Notes under the pieces: generated by a model
Seen by the model: the letters and a program-made list of their open reading frames with translations, nothing else
What the model was told of the DNA's origin: nothing
Database searches by the model: none
Position numbers and translations under genes: made by a program
In this document: positions 1-7,848 of the stretch, piece by piece
Position numbering within the stretch: the stretch's first letter is position 1
Layout of the letters: every line of letters begins with the position of its first letter
Assembly (NCBI GenBank): GCA_003131625.1
Contig: PKVY01000137.1
Coordinates: forward strand, 48,058 to 92,126
Direction: 5' to 3'
Source of the DNA: Acidobacterium sp.
GTDB taxonomy: Bacteria > Acidobacteriota > Terriglobia > Terriglobales > Acidobacteriaceae
DNA length: 44,069 bases

Positions 1-1
1 C

Positions 2-1609
2 AACATCGTCGACACGCCCGGCCATGCCGATTTTGGCGGCGAAGTCGAGCGCGCGCTCAAAATGGTCGACGGCGTCATGCTGCTCGTCGACGCCTCCGAA
101 GGCCCGCTGCCGCAAACCCGCTACGTACTCTCGAAAGCGCTCGAAGCCAGGCTGCCGCCCATCCTCGTCATCAACAAAATCGACCGCCACGACGCGCGTC
201 CTCAGGAAGTACTCAATGAGGTCTACGACCTCTTCATCGATCTCGACGCCCACGAAGATCAACTCGACTTCCCGGTGCTCTATACCAACGCCAAGCTCGG
301 TCAGGCCAGCCCCGATCCGGCTCGGCCCGGCACGGACCTGATGCCGCTCTTCGACGCGATCCTCAGCACCATCCCCACCGGCAAGGGCGACCCCAGCGGG
401 ATTCTGCAAATCCAGGTCGCCAACCTCGACTACTCCGACTACCTCGGCCGCCTCGCCATCGCCCGCGTCTACCAGGGCACCCTCCACACCGGGGACGACG
501 TTGCCATTTCCAAACGCGACGGCTCGCTCCAGAAGACCCGCATCACCAAACTGTTCAGCTTCGCCGGCCTCCATCGCGTCGATATCGTCGAGACAGAAAT
601 CGACGACATCGTCGCGGTCGCGGGCGTCGAGGGCATCACCATCGGCGAAACCATCACCAGCGCCGAGACGCCCGAGCCGCTTCCGCCCATCATCATCGAC
701 GAGCCGACCATTGCCATGCAGTTTTCCGTCAATAACTCGCCCACGGCCGGCCGCGAAGGCCAATGGGTCACCTCGCGCAACCTGCGCGAGCGCCTCGATA
801 AAGAATTGCTCACCAACGTGTCCGTCCGCGTCGAGGAATCCGGCAGCCCCGACAGCTTCAAAGTCATGGGACGCGGAGAGCTCCAGTTGGCGATTCTCAT
901 CGAGATGATGCGCCGCGAGGGCTATGAACTGATGGTGGGCCGCCCGGAAATCGTCACGAAAGAAGTCGACGGCAAGCTGATGGAGCCGATCGAACACCTC
1001 ACCATCGACATTCCCGAGGCCTTCATCGGCACCGTCATTGAGCACCTTGGCCCGCGCCGCGGCGAGATGGTCAAGATGCACAACCACGGCTACGGCCGCG
1101 TGCGCCTCGAGTTTCGTGTGCCCTCCCGCGGCCTCATCGGCCTGCGCAGCGATCTTCTCACCGAGACGCGCGGCACCATGGTCATGAATTCCCTCTTCGA
1201 CGGCTACATGCCGCATCAGGGACAAATCCCGCAACGCCCCACCGGCGCGCTGGTCGCCGATCGCCCCGGCCTCACCACCGCCTACGCCCTCGAAGGCCTC
1301 GAAGACCGCGGCGTGCTTTTCTTACCCCCGGGCGTGGAAGTCTACGAAGGCATGGTCATCGGCGAGCACTCCCGCGACAACGATCTCGACGTCAACGTCG
1401 TCCGCGAAAAAAAGCTCACCAACATGCGCGCTTCCACCGCCGACGATGCCATCCGCCTCGCGCCGCCGCGCCTGCTCAACCTCGAACAGGCCATCGAGTT
1501 TATCGCCGACGACGAGATGGTCGAGGTGACCCCGAAATCCCTGCGGCTGCGCAAGAAAATCCTCCAGGCCAACCGCCGTCCGCGCCGCAATCCGACCGTC
1601 CCGGCATAA
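2..1609 (+). CDS. typA: Translational GTPase TypA/BipA, 5' end missing
   Basis: Ribosome-associated GTPase of the EF-G/LepA superfamily, involved in 50S assembly and stress adaptation. The open frame runs in from the left edge; the first visible residues are [20 protein letters not shown], the G3 region, followed by the G4 motif NKID near residue 60. After the GTPase domain come a translation-factor domain II (visible residues about 140-215), the EF-G-like alpha-beta domains, and the BipA-specific C-terminal domain ([30 protein letters not shown]). 535 residues are visible against about 605 for the family, so roughly 70 N-terminal residues including the P-loop lie outside the window. It ends in a basic tail, [11 protein letters not shown]. 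The truncation is only the window edge; no frameshift was seen. Confidence 0.97.
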   Translation, partial: NIVDTPGHADFGGEVERALKMVDGVMLLVDASEGPLPQTRYVLSKALEARLPPILVINKIDRHDARPQEVLNEVYDLFIDLDAHEDQLDFPVLYTNAKLGQASPDPARPGTDLMPLFDAILSTIPTGKGDPSGILQIQVANLDYSDYLGRLAIARVYQGTLHTGDDVAISKRDGSLQKTRITKLFSFAGLHRVDIVETEIDDIVAVAGVEGITIGETITSAETPEPLPPIIIDEPTIAMQFSVNNSPTAGREGQWVTSRNLRERLDKELLTNVSVRVEESGSPDSFKVMGRGELQLAILIEMMRREGYELMVGRPEIVTKEVDGKLMEPIEHLTIDIPEAFIGTVIEHLGPRRGEMVKMHNHGYGRVRLEFRVPSRGLIGLRSDLLTETRGTMVMNSLFDGYMPHQGQIPQRPTGALVADRPGLTTAYALEGLEDRGVLFLPPGVEVYEGMVIGEHSRDNDLDVNVVREKKLTNMRASTADDAIRLAPPRLLNLEQAIEFIADDEMVEVTPKSLRLRKKILQANRRPRRNPTVPA

Positions 1610-1659
1610 GTTGCCGACGAATCCGCTGTTGGGGATCCGCACACGGTGAGCCGCTGCGG

Positions 1660-2172
1660 TTACGGCAACCGCACCACAATTCCCGTGCTCACCATCTGCG
1701 GATCGAAATCCTCTCCGGTGGTCCGGACCGATCCCCAGGCATATTCCACGGCGCGCCAGTCAAGGTGGGGCGCCAGCGTCACGTCCACTCCGCCCAGCAG
1801 CTGATACTGGAAACCATTGGCGTTCGTGAACGCAGCCCCCTGACCGACGTTAACGTGCGCCAGGCCCCCTAAGGCCTCCGCGTAGGGCATGACCGGAACT
1901 ACGTGAGGATGCAGTTGCACACGCACTCCGCCGAGGATGCTGTCTAACTTTTCATTGCCACTGCCCAGCAAAGACGCACGGATGTCCAGCCCCACTTTCA
2001 CAAAGGGAACCCCGAACGGCTCGGAGTACAGGCCGAAAGTCGGCCCATACTTCCAGCCGATGTTCGGCAGGTTGTAGTTGGCGGCGCTGAAGGCCCCGTA
2101 CACCCCGGTTTGCGCCTGCACGCACCATGAGCCAGCGACCAGAATGGTAATAAGACAGAAAAGCCTTTTCAC
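1660..2172 (-). CDS. Secreted beta-barrel-like protein, about 170 aa
   Basis: The frame extends upstream to 2214, but I prefer the GTG at 2172. An AGGGGGA ribosome-binding site lies about 10 bases before it, and the protein then starts directly with a signal peptide (VKRLFCLITILVAGSWCVQAQ). The mature part alternates aromatic and polar residues, has many glycines and ends in VVRLP, as small eight-stranded outer-membrane barrels do (compare the OmpA-like/porin-family fold). Phrases such as VGLDIRASLLG and FQYQLLGGVDVTL look like transmembrane strands. It is convergent with typA. Function unknown; the barrel assignment is inferred from composition and strand pattern, not from a recognised motif. 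Confidence 0.7.
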   Translation of the reverse strand: MKRLFCLITILVAGSWCVQAQTGVYGAFSAANYNLPNIGWKYGPTFGLYSEPFGVPFVKVGLDIRASLLGSGNEKLDSILGGVRVQLHPHVVPVMPYAEALGGLAHVNVGQGAAFTNANGFQYQLLGGVDVTLAPHLDWRAVEYAWGSVRTTGEDFDPQMVSTGIVVRLP

Positions 2173-2761
2173 GCGGATTATTCCCCCTGCGCTGATGGTA
2201 GATGCAAAACCCACCCCGAAATAACGCTAAAGGTGAAGAAAGCCGAGGGCCGGCTCCCAACGCCTACCACAATTGCCGCGAAAAGATTTCCGCAGTCGCC
2301 CGGAATTCCTCCCGTTCGTAACTTTCAACTTTTGCTTCTGCCGGGGTAGCATCCTCTCCATTGCGGAGCCGAACTCGACCATCGAGCGGGCTCACGCAGA
2401 ACGTCTGGCGGGTGATTCTCCTTTCGGCAGGAGACCACACCCGCCATGACAGACCCCTCAGCAATGGGTCAACAGCAGTCAACTTCCCCGGATTTGTCCC
2501 AGGTCTGTTTCCCCTGCGAAGGCTGAGTCACATCCAGCCCTGACCAGGAACCCCGCGCGGCCAGGTTCGCTCGCTGGCGTGGATGGTGAAAAGGTCCGCT
2601 GTAAACGCGAACGACAATTCGTTACGCAGTGCATGCCCGGGTGCTGCCCGGAGCCTCTGACTCTGCCCGCCGTGCTGGTGGCGAGGGACCGCCGCATCGG
2701 CCTGTGGCCCGTCCCGAGTCCACGTCTGTGAACCGCAGTTCTTTCAAGAGGAGTGAACACC
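2173..2761. other. Gene-free interval with one strong hairpin
   Basis: About 590 bases lie between two divergently oriented starts. Short open frames exist on both strands, but none has a ribosome-binding site or a recognisable product. The interval must hold the promoters of both flanking genes. The only clear structure is the hairpin at 2406-2446; a smaller CCGGG/CCCGG stem lies near 2638-2653. AAGAGGAG at 2746-2753 is the ribosome-binding site of the protease gene. Confidence 0.6.
2406..2446. other. Long interrupted hairpin upstream of the protease gene
   Basis: TGGCGGGTG (2406-2414) pairs perfectly with CACCCGCCA (2438-2446). Inside it TCTCCT (2417-2422) pairs with AGGAGA (2429-2434) around a TTCGGC loop. 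This gives 15 base pairs with a small asymmetric internal loop. No T-run follows on either strand, so it does not look like an intrinsic terminator. It could be a structured 5' leader, an operator or a dispersed hairpin. Confidence 0.55.
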
Positions 2762-4369
2762 ATGGCAAGATTGCAGAAAGTTTCGTTGAAGGGGACCGAG
2801 CACACCCCGATGCCGGGAGCGCGTGCCATCGGACCAACTTCTCCGCATCAGATCATCGAAATCTCCGTGATCCTGAAGCACCGTCAGACCCTGAACCTCG
2901 CGCAACATCGAGGCCAGACTCTTACCCACAGCGATTTCGCCAGAATGTACGGAGCCGATCCCACCAGCGTCGACAAAATCAAACAGTTTGCCCGCGAGAA
3001 CAATTTGCAGGTCCTCGAGCGCGGCGACGAGGTTCTCCGCCGCACCGTCACCCTTGCCGGCACCGCGGCCGACATGGAAAAAACTTTCTCCGTCGAACTC
3101 ATCGGCTTCGAGCATCCAGACGGGACCTACCGCGGCCACACCGGGCCCATTCAGGTTCCGGAGGCCTACGCGTCCCTGATCCAGGCTGTCTTCGGCCTGG
3201 ACAACCGGCCGGTCGCCCATCCTCACCTGCGTATGCGCAACACCAACCGCACCTTCGGCTCGCGCACCGCAACCACAACCTACACGCCGGTCCAGATCGC
3301 CTCGCTGTACGACTTCCCGCGGGATGCCGACGGCAACGGGCAGACGATCGGCGTCATCGAGCTGGGCGGCGGCTTCCGGCCGGCCGACCTGCAGCAGTAT
3401 TTCCAGAGCCTCAATTTGAAGACCCCGCCGGTCCGCGCGGTCCTCGTCAACGAGGCCAACAACCGGCCCACCACGCCCAACAGCATGGACGCCGAGGTCA
3501 TGCTCGACATCGAAATCGCAGGGGCCATCGCGAACGGCGCCTCGATGGCCGTCTACTTCACCACCAATTCGGCACGCGGCTTCCAGGATGCCCTCAGCAC
3601 CGCCGTGCACGACCAGATCCATACCCCCTCGGTCCTCTCCCTCAGCTGGGGCAATGCCGAGGAGACCTGGACCCAGCAATCCATGGAATGCTTCGACCAG
3701 GTGGCGCAGGAGGCAGCTCTGCTGGGCATCACCGTCGTGGCGGCGTCCGGCGACCAGGGCACGACCGACGGTCTCCCCGGCACGAAAAACCACGTCGACT
3801 TCCCGGCCTCCTGCCCCCATGTACTGGGAGTCGGCGGCACGCGGATCGTCTCCGCCAACGGCGTCATCCAGAATGAGACGGTCTGGAATGACGGCCCAAC
3901 TGGCGGAGCCACCGGAGGAGGATACAGCAACCTCTTCCAGCGTCCGGAATGGCAGTCTGCCGTCGCCACGCAGCCCAGCCGCGGCGTGCCCGACACGGCC
4001 GGCAATGCCGATCCCGACACCGGCTACACCATCCTTGTGGATGGCGAGCAGCTGGTCGTCGGCGGTACCAGCGCGGTCGCCCCGCTGTGGGCCGGCCTCG
4101 TGGCCCGCTGCAACCAGATGTTGAGTGCGCGCCTGGGATTTATCAACCCCTCCCTCTACGCCATCAACCAAAATAACGGCTTCCGCGACATCACCCACGG
4201 CAACAACGGCGCGTACTCGGCCACGCCCGGCTGGGATCCATGCACCGGCCTCGGTTCCCCGCTCGGCTCCAGGCTCCTGCAAGCCCTCTCGACCGCGACC
4301 GGGAAACCCGTGTCACGGGCACAGACTGGCGAAGCAGCATACACGGGCCGTCCGCATTCCGCGGCCTGA
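2762..4369 (+). CDS. S53 family serine-carboxyl peptidase (sedolisin/kumamolisin-like)
   Basis: Predicted acid-acting endopeptidase made as a proenzyme, 535 residues. ATG 2762 is chosen because AAGAGGAG sits 8 bases upstream; a GTG at 2753 is in frame but overlaps that site. Residues 1 to about 150 form the pro-kumamolisin activation domain (YGADPTSVDKIKQFARENNL, TFSVELIGFEHPDGTYRGHTG). The catalytic residues of the Ser-Glu-Asp type are visible: E245 and D249 in DAEVMLDIEIAGAIANGA, the oxyanion Asp D331 in AASGDQG, and S437 in GGTSAVAPLWAG. The C-terminal calcium site is present (FRDITHGNNG, GWDPCTGLGSP). No signal peptide is seen, as in kumamolisins. An intrinsic terminator follows at 4481-4508. 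Confidence 0.93.
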   Translation: MARLQKVSLKGTEHTPMPGARAIGPTSPHQIIEISVILKHRQTLNLAQHRGQTLTHSDFARMYGADPTSVDKIKQFARENNLQVLERGDEVLRRTVTLAGTAADMEKTFSVELIGFEHPDGTYRGHTGPIQVPEAYASLIQAVFGLDNRPVAHPHLRMRNTNRTFGSRTATTTYTPVQIASLYDFPRDADGNGQTIGVIELGGGFRPADLQQYFQSLNLKTPPVRAVLVNEANNRPTTPNSMDAEVMLDIEIAGAIANGASMAVYFTTNSARGFQDALSTAVHDQIHTPSVLSLSWGNAEETWTQQSMECFDQVAQEAALLGITVVAASGDQGTTDGLPGTKNHVDFPASCPHVLGVGGTRIVSANGVIQNETVWNDGPTGGATGGGYSNLFQRPEWQSAVATQPSRGVPDTAGNADPDTGYTILVDGEQLVVGGTSAVAPLWAGLVARCNQMLSARLGFINPSLYAINQNNGFRDITHGNNGAYSATPGWDPCTGLGSPLGSRLLQALSTATGKPVSRAQTGEAAYTGRPHSAA

Positions 4370-4480
4370 CCCGCTCTCCCACCAGGAGGAACCGATCATC
4401 CTTCCCTCCTCCCACCGCGGTGCAGCTCTCTCTTTCCCTCCCTCGAGGGAGTCGCACCAGAGATGCATCCCTCGCAGGAA

Positions 4481-4513
4481 AAGGGCCGAGCTTCTCAGCT
4501 CGGCCCTTCATTT
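4481..4513 (+). terminator. Intrinsic terminator after the S53 protease gene
   Basis: AAGGGCCGAGC (4481-4491) and GCTCGGCCCTT (4498-4508) form a perfect 11-bp stem with a TTCTCA loop, followed by CATTT. It closes the protease transcript immediately before the VapBC promoter. Confidence 0.85.
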
Positions 4514-4565
4514 ACCTGGCAGGGCAAGTTACACGTATAATACGTGTAACACGTGTCGCACGTGC
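4512..4565 (+). promoter_or_regulatory. Promoter/operator of the vapBC module with overlapping palindromes
   Basis: A perfect 21-bp palindrome lies at 4529-4549: TTACACGTAT, a central A, then ATACGTGTAA. Its centre contains a consensus -10 hexamer TATAAT (4536-4541), with a weak -35 (TTACCT, 4512-4517) 18 bases upstream. Two further 8-bp palindromes follow directly, ACACGTGT (4549-4556) and GCACGTGC (4558-4565), so ACGTG half-sites recur about every 8-10 bases up to the ribosome-binding site. This is the layout expected of conditional autorepression by a ribbon-helix-helix antitoxin bound as several dimers. Confidence 0.8.
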
Positions 4566-4581
4566 CTCCAGGAGCAGGACC

Positions 4582-4833
4582 ATGCCTCAATCCCGCCAAA
4601 AGCGAAACGTCACCATCAGCCTCAGCCCGGAGACGATCCGCAAAGCCCGGATTCTCGCCGCCAGGCGCTCAACTTCGATCAGCGGATTGCTTGCGGAGCA
4701 GATCGAGACGCTGACTGGCGAGGACGAGGCGTATGAGCGCGCCCATCGCTCCGCTCTGGCCTTGCTGGGAAAGGGATTCCATCTTGGGGGAGTGATCTCC
4801 GCCAGCAGGGACGAGCTGCATGAACGGCGATAA
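4582..4833 (+). CDS. VapB-type antitoxin, ribbon-helix-helix
   Basis: 83-residue antitoxin. The N-terminal half has the RHH pattern: the beta strand RNVTISLSPETIRKARILAA, then a helix with RRSTSISGLLAEQIETL. The C-terminal half should wrap the PIN toxin. ATG 4582 has AGGAG just upstream (about 4570-4574). The stop overlaps the start of the toxin gene by 14 bases, indicating translational coupling. It probably binds the palindromic operator just upstream together with the toxin. Confidence 0.85.
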   Translation: MPQSRQKRNVTISLSPETIRKARILAARRSTSISGLLAEQIETLTGEDEAYERAHRSALALLGKGFHLGGVISASRDELHERR

Positions 4834-5245
4834 GACCTTCGTTGATTCCAACATTTTGATCTACGCGCACGACGTGGATGCCGCTTTGAAGCACGCAACA
4901 GCAAAACGCATTCTCGACGATCTATGGAACACGCGTCTTGGCGCGCTGAGCACGCAGGTGCTTCAGGAGTTCTATGTGAACGTCACTCGCAAGATCGCCT
5001 CCCCACTGTCCCGCAAATCCGCTCGCGCCGTGGTGGACGCATACGCGACCTGGTGCGTCGACACAACCCCAGCCGAACTGACAGCCGCCTTTCGCATCGA
5101 AGACGAAGCCCGCATCGGCTTCTGGGATGCGCTGATTGTGGCGACCGCGCTGAAGGCTGGCGCGGAACGCATCCTGTCGGAAGATCTGAACCCCGGCCAG
5201 CGGATCCTCGGCATCCGCGTCGAAAATCCTTTCGCTGGAGCCTGA
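4820..5245 (+). CDS. VapC-type PIN-domain toxin ribonuclease
   Basis: 141-residue PIN-domain protein, a predicted Mg-dependent endoribonuclease held inactive by the preceding antitoxin. The four acidic active-site positions are all present: D9 (FVDSN), E50 (QVLQEF), D103 (FWDALIV) and D122 (LSEDLNPG). The length is typical of VapC. The ATG lies inside the antitoxin gene, a 14-base overlap. The module appears intact, unlike the PIN gene at 41321-41731. Whether it cuts tRNA, rRNA or mRNA cannot be told from sequence. Confidence 0.9.
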   Translation: MNGDKTFVDSNILIYAHDVDAALKHATAKRILDDLWNTRLGALSTQVLQEFYVNVTRKIASPLSRKSARAVVDAYATWCVDTTPAELTAAFRIEDEARIGFWDALIVATALKAGAERILSEDLNPGQRILGIRVENPFAGA

Positions 5246-5246
5246 C

Positions 5247-5286
5247 GCAAAAAGAGGCCTCTCAGCTCGGCCCTCTCCGCTTTTGC
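5247..5286. terminator. Bidirectional terminator between convergent genes
   Basis: GCAAAA and TTTTGC form the base, and AGAGGCC pairs with GGCCCTCT with small bulges around a TCTCAGCTC loop. A-runs and T-runs flank both sides, so it can terminate vapC on the plus strand and the gene ending at 5300 on the minus strand. The core CTCAGCTCGGCCC is shared with the terminator at 4481-4508. Confidence 0.6.
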
Positions 5287-5299
5287 CCATCACGCCAGG

Positions 5300-5740
5300 T
5301 TAAGTCATGCGGGCAAACTTCTGCCGCCGCACTTCCCACTCCTCGGTCGAGAACAGCCGAGGGCCCACCTCGATCAGCCGCGGAATCATGTTGAAGATCG
5401 CGACCGGGCTCCAGCGCCGGCCATCGCGCGTGCGAAAGCCCTTCTCGTTCAGGTCACTCACGATCGCCGAAAATGGGAAATCCTGCACCAGCATCTCCAT
5501 CATCTGCAGCAGCGCCTGGTTTTCGTTGGGATCGATCTCCAGCCGCTTGCAGTCCTCCGAAATGCGGAGACCGTAGGGAATATCTTCCGGGAACGCGCCA
5601 TCGGTGGGCGCTTCGGCTTCGGGCAGCTCCCGCCGCCATTCCAGTGAGACGAGGTGCCATCCCGCTGCCGTGCGCTGCCGGACGATCTCCTCGAGAAGGG
5701 GCTGGGTGATCATGTCACGTATTCGTTCAACGTAAGCCAT
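5300..5740 (-). CDS. Orphan recombinase-domain protein without catalytic domain
   Basis: 146 residues. ATG 5740 is preceded by GGAGG at ideal spacing. The C-terminal part (about residues 90-130: FSAIVSDLNEKGFRTRDGRRWSP, then IFNMIPRLIEVGPRLF) matches the DNA-binding 'Recombinase' domain found after the catalytic domain in large serine recombinases, in particular its LNxxGxRTRxGxxW signature. No resolvase N-terminal catalytic domain or its active-site Ser is present. The N-terminal part (residues 1-60) is acidic and of unknown role. The gene stands alone, convergent with vapC. I infer a DNA-binding protein derived from a recombinase; the function is unknown. Confidence 0.7.
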   Translation of the reverse strand: MAYVERIRDMITQPLLEEIVRQRTAAGWHLVSLEWRRELPEAEAPTDGAFPEDIPYGLRISEDCKRLEIDPNENQALLQMMEMLVQDFPFSAIVSDLNEKGFRTRDGRRWSPVAIFNMIPRLIEVGPRLFSTEEWEVRRQKFARMT

Positions 5741-5926
5741 CGAACGCCTCCTGTATTGGGGCTACTTAAGATGCACGTTTCGGTCCATCCCAGCGCAGGC
5801 TTGGCTCGTCCCTAAGCTCCTGAAAGCCAGCGACATAGACGGGTGAGCGCCACGGCCAAAACTCACCTGAATGTCCACCCTCAGCAAACTCCGTCCGCAT
5901 CTGAACAGCAACCGCAAAGCTGGACC

Positions 5927-7780
5927 CTACTGATCCTCGACCTGCAGCGTCACCACCTGCTGCCCCGTCAGCACCGCATCCATCGGCAGCGACGCCATTG
6001 GAACCGCCGATTCCCCATTCAGCGCCATGCCTTTGTTTTCCCGCAGCGGCGCCAGCGCATTGGCCATCGACAGCGGAATCGCCGTCAGCGTGCGCCCATC
6101 CACCGCCGCCTGTGCTTCCGGAGCCAGCAGCGTCACATACAACTGATCGCTGGTGTGTACGCTGTTCAGCTGGGCAATGGTCGCGGCCACGTCCAGCGGC
6201 TGCGCGTTGAACTGCGGCGGTTGCAACAGCCGATCCAGGGTGCCGCTGTCGCTGATCAAGAGCCGCACCGGACCCTCCGGCAGATTCGAAGGCAGCTTCA
6301 CCGGAACCCGCACGTTGCGGCGCTCGCCGTGCCAGGGGAGAATCGTCGCTTCCACCGTAATGGTGTCGCCGGCATGAACCTCAACGCGGCTGGTGTGCGC
6401 GCTCTCGATCTCCGCCGTCAGCCGCCGCGGAATGGCCGCAACCTCCAGATCGACGCTTTCGATCGGAGTCCGCCGCGCTGCGTTGTCGTAGAGGCGCGTG
6501 AAGCGCTCCCCCAGCGCCAGCGCCGTCTGCAGGTTCGCCGGCAGCGCATCTGTCGGCGCCACCAGACTGTTCAGTTTCACCGAAGGATATCCGCTCAGCT
6601 TTACCGATCCCTGCACGTGGTAGGTCGTCTGCGCGGAATAGGTATTCTCCTGCATCAGTCCCTGGTAGACCGCCACCATTACCGCCATCGGCGTGATCTG
6701 CGGCTGATCGATCACCTCAAAATGCAGCGCCTCAAGCTCCTTGCCCTGCTCGGGTCCCGCTCCTTCGCGCGTCACCCGCAGCGTGACGGGAATCATGTGC
6801 GCCGGTTTTCCGAACTCGCCCATGATGGCCGACTCGCGATCTTCCGTGATCGAGCCCACCGTCTCCGTCGTGTTGATGATCTTGAAAGCTTCCAGCGGCG
6901 AGGGCAGCGTTGCCACCACGTCCGCCTTGGTCATCGGCATCGAAACCGGCCCAAACTGCGTGATCGGGTGCCCGCACGCCAGCATCTTCTTCGGATCGAT
7001 GTAGGTCACCGTACAGGTGGCCGCAATATCCAGGTCTCCGCGCACCAGCACCGCGCTCACCGCCGAGCCGGGGACCAGCGGATCCGGCTGCTTCTCGCTG
7101 CTCTCCGAACCACCGACTCCCTCCACCGGGACCAGTCCCAGGGGTGCATGCTCTTTCCAGAGTTGCAGCGCCGCTGGGCTAAAGCCGCTGAACACCAGCG
7201 GCGTATCCATCGGTTGAATGAGCGGACCCGAGGCATCCCCGCTGCTGACTGCCCCCGCGCCAGGTTCGCTGGGAGCCGTATCGTCCGAGCCGGCCAGTTC
7301 CGTTGCGGGGATCCGGTGTTGCTCCTCCACGCCCATCATCGATCCGATGGGCGTAATCCCGCAGATGGGCTCTTTGCTGAACTGGCCGATGCGGTATGCC
7401 AGGGCGCCCACCAGCCGCCCATCGATATAAACCGGGCTGCCGCTCATCCCCGCCACCACGCCGGTGTATTCAGGCTTCGCGCCCTCAAGGCGCGCAAGAA
7501 TCATGTCCTGCCGCGGGCCGAGCGCGTTATGCAGCACGCCAAGAATCTCCACGCCCATCGGCTCTGGCTTCGTTCCCTCGAAGACGGTGTATGCCACCCC
7601 CTGCAGGCCCCTGTGGATCTCGCTCAGTGGGAAGAACTTCGTCGTTGCCGGCGGGTTAGCGGGCAGCGCCGGCGCGCTGACCGGCTGCACAGACTGGGCC
7701 TGGCTTGCGAGGGAGAACCCCGCAAACGCCGCGACCGCCATCCCCTTGCGGATATCTTTCAGGCGCTTATACACGTCCAT
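5927..7780 (-). CDS. Secreted SpoIVB-like (S55) peptidase-domain protein
   Basis: 617 residues, with a signal peptide to about residue 29 (MAVAAFAGFSLASQAQ). The first domain (45-145) starts LSEIHRGLQGVAYTVFEGT and carries GMSGSPVYIDG (111-121), the nucleophile motif of S55 peptidases, followed by IGQFSKEPICGITPI. A low-complexity stretch (150-190) separates it from a second region (240-330) with CGHPITQFG (269-277), resembling the His motif of SpoIVB. The order Ser then His is opposite to SpoIVB. The C-terminal 280 residues look like beta-rich accessory domains. It probably acts in the periplasm. It is divergent from the VWFA gene, with 68 bases between them. Proteolytic activity is inferred from motifs only. 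Confidence 0.8.
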   Translation of the reverse strand: MDVYKRLKDIRKGMAVAAFAGFSLASQAQSVQPVSAPALPANPPATTKFFPLSEIHRGLQGVAYTVFEGTKPEPMGVEILGVLHNALGPRQDMILARLEGAKPEYTGVVAGMSGSPVYIDGRLVGALAYRIGQFSKEPICGITPIGSMMGVEEQHRIPATELAGSDDTAPSEPGAGAVSSGDASGPLIQPMDTPLVFSGFSPAALQLWKEHAPLGLVPVEGVGGSESSEKQPDPLVPGSAVSAVLVRGDLDIAATCTVTYIDPKKMLACGHPITQFGPVSMPMTKADVVATLPSPLEAFKIINTTETVGSITEDRESAIMGEFGKPAHMIPVTLRVTREGAGPEQGKELEALHFEVIDQPQITPMAVMVAVYQGLMQENTYSAQTTYHVQGSVKLSGYPSVKLNSLVAPTDALPANLQTALALGERFTRLYDNAARRTPIESVDLEVAAIPRRLTAEIESAHTSRVEVHAGDTITVEATILPWHGERRNVRVPVKLPSNLPEGPVRLLISDSGTLDRLLQPPQFNAQPLDVAATIAQLNSVHTSDQLYVTLLAPEAQAAVDGRTLTAIPLSMANALAPLRENKGMALNGESAVPMASLPMDAVLTGQQVVTLQVEDQ

Positions 7781-7848
7781 AGACTAAGCTTCTCCCACGC
7801 TTGCCGCCAGGGCACGTGCGGCACGAAGATTGTTGCAGAGGTCTTTTC

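Noticed and set aside
2-1609. typA as a broken gene
   Set aside because: The missing N-terminus is explained by the window edge; the frame is open to base 2 and reads correct BipA sequence.
2264-2543. Short frames in the 2173-2761 interval (minus 2264-2482, plus 2361-2543)
   Set aside because: No ribosome-binding site, no hydrophobic or domain pattern, and both overlap the hairpin at 2406-2446.
2744-4282. 512-codon minus-strand frame opposite the sedolisin gene
   Set aside because: Shadow of the S53 protease; all catalytic motifs are on the plus strand.
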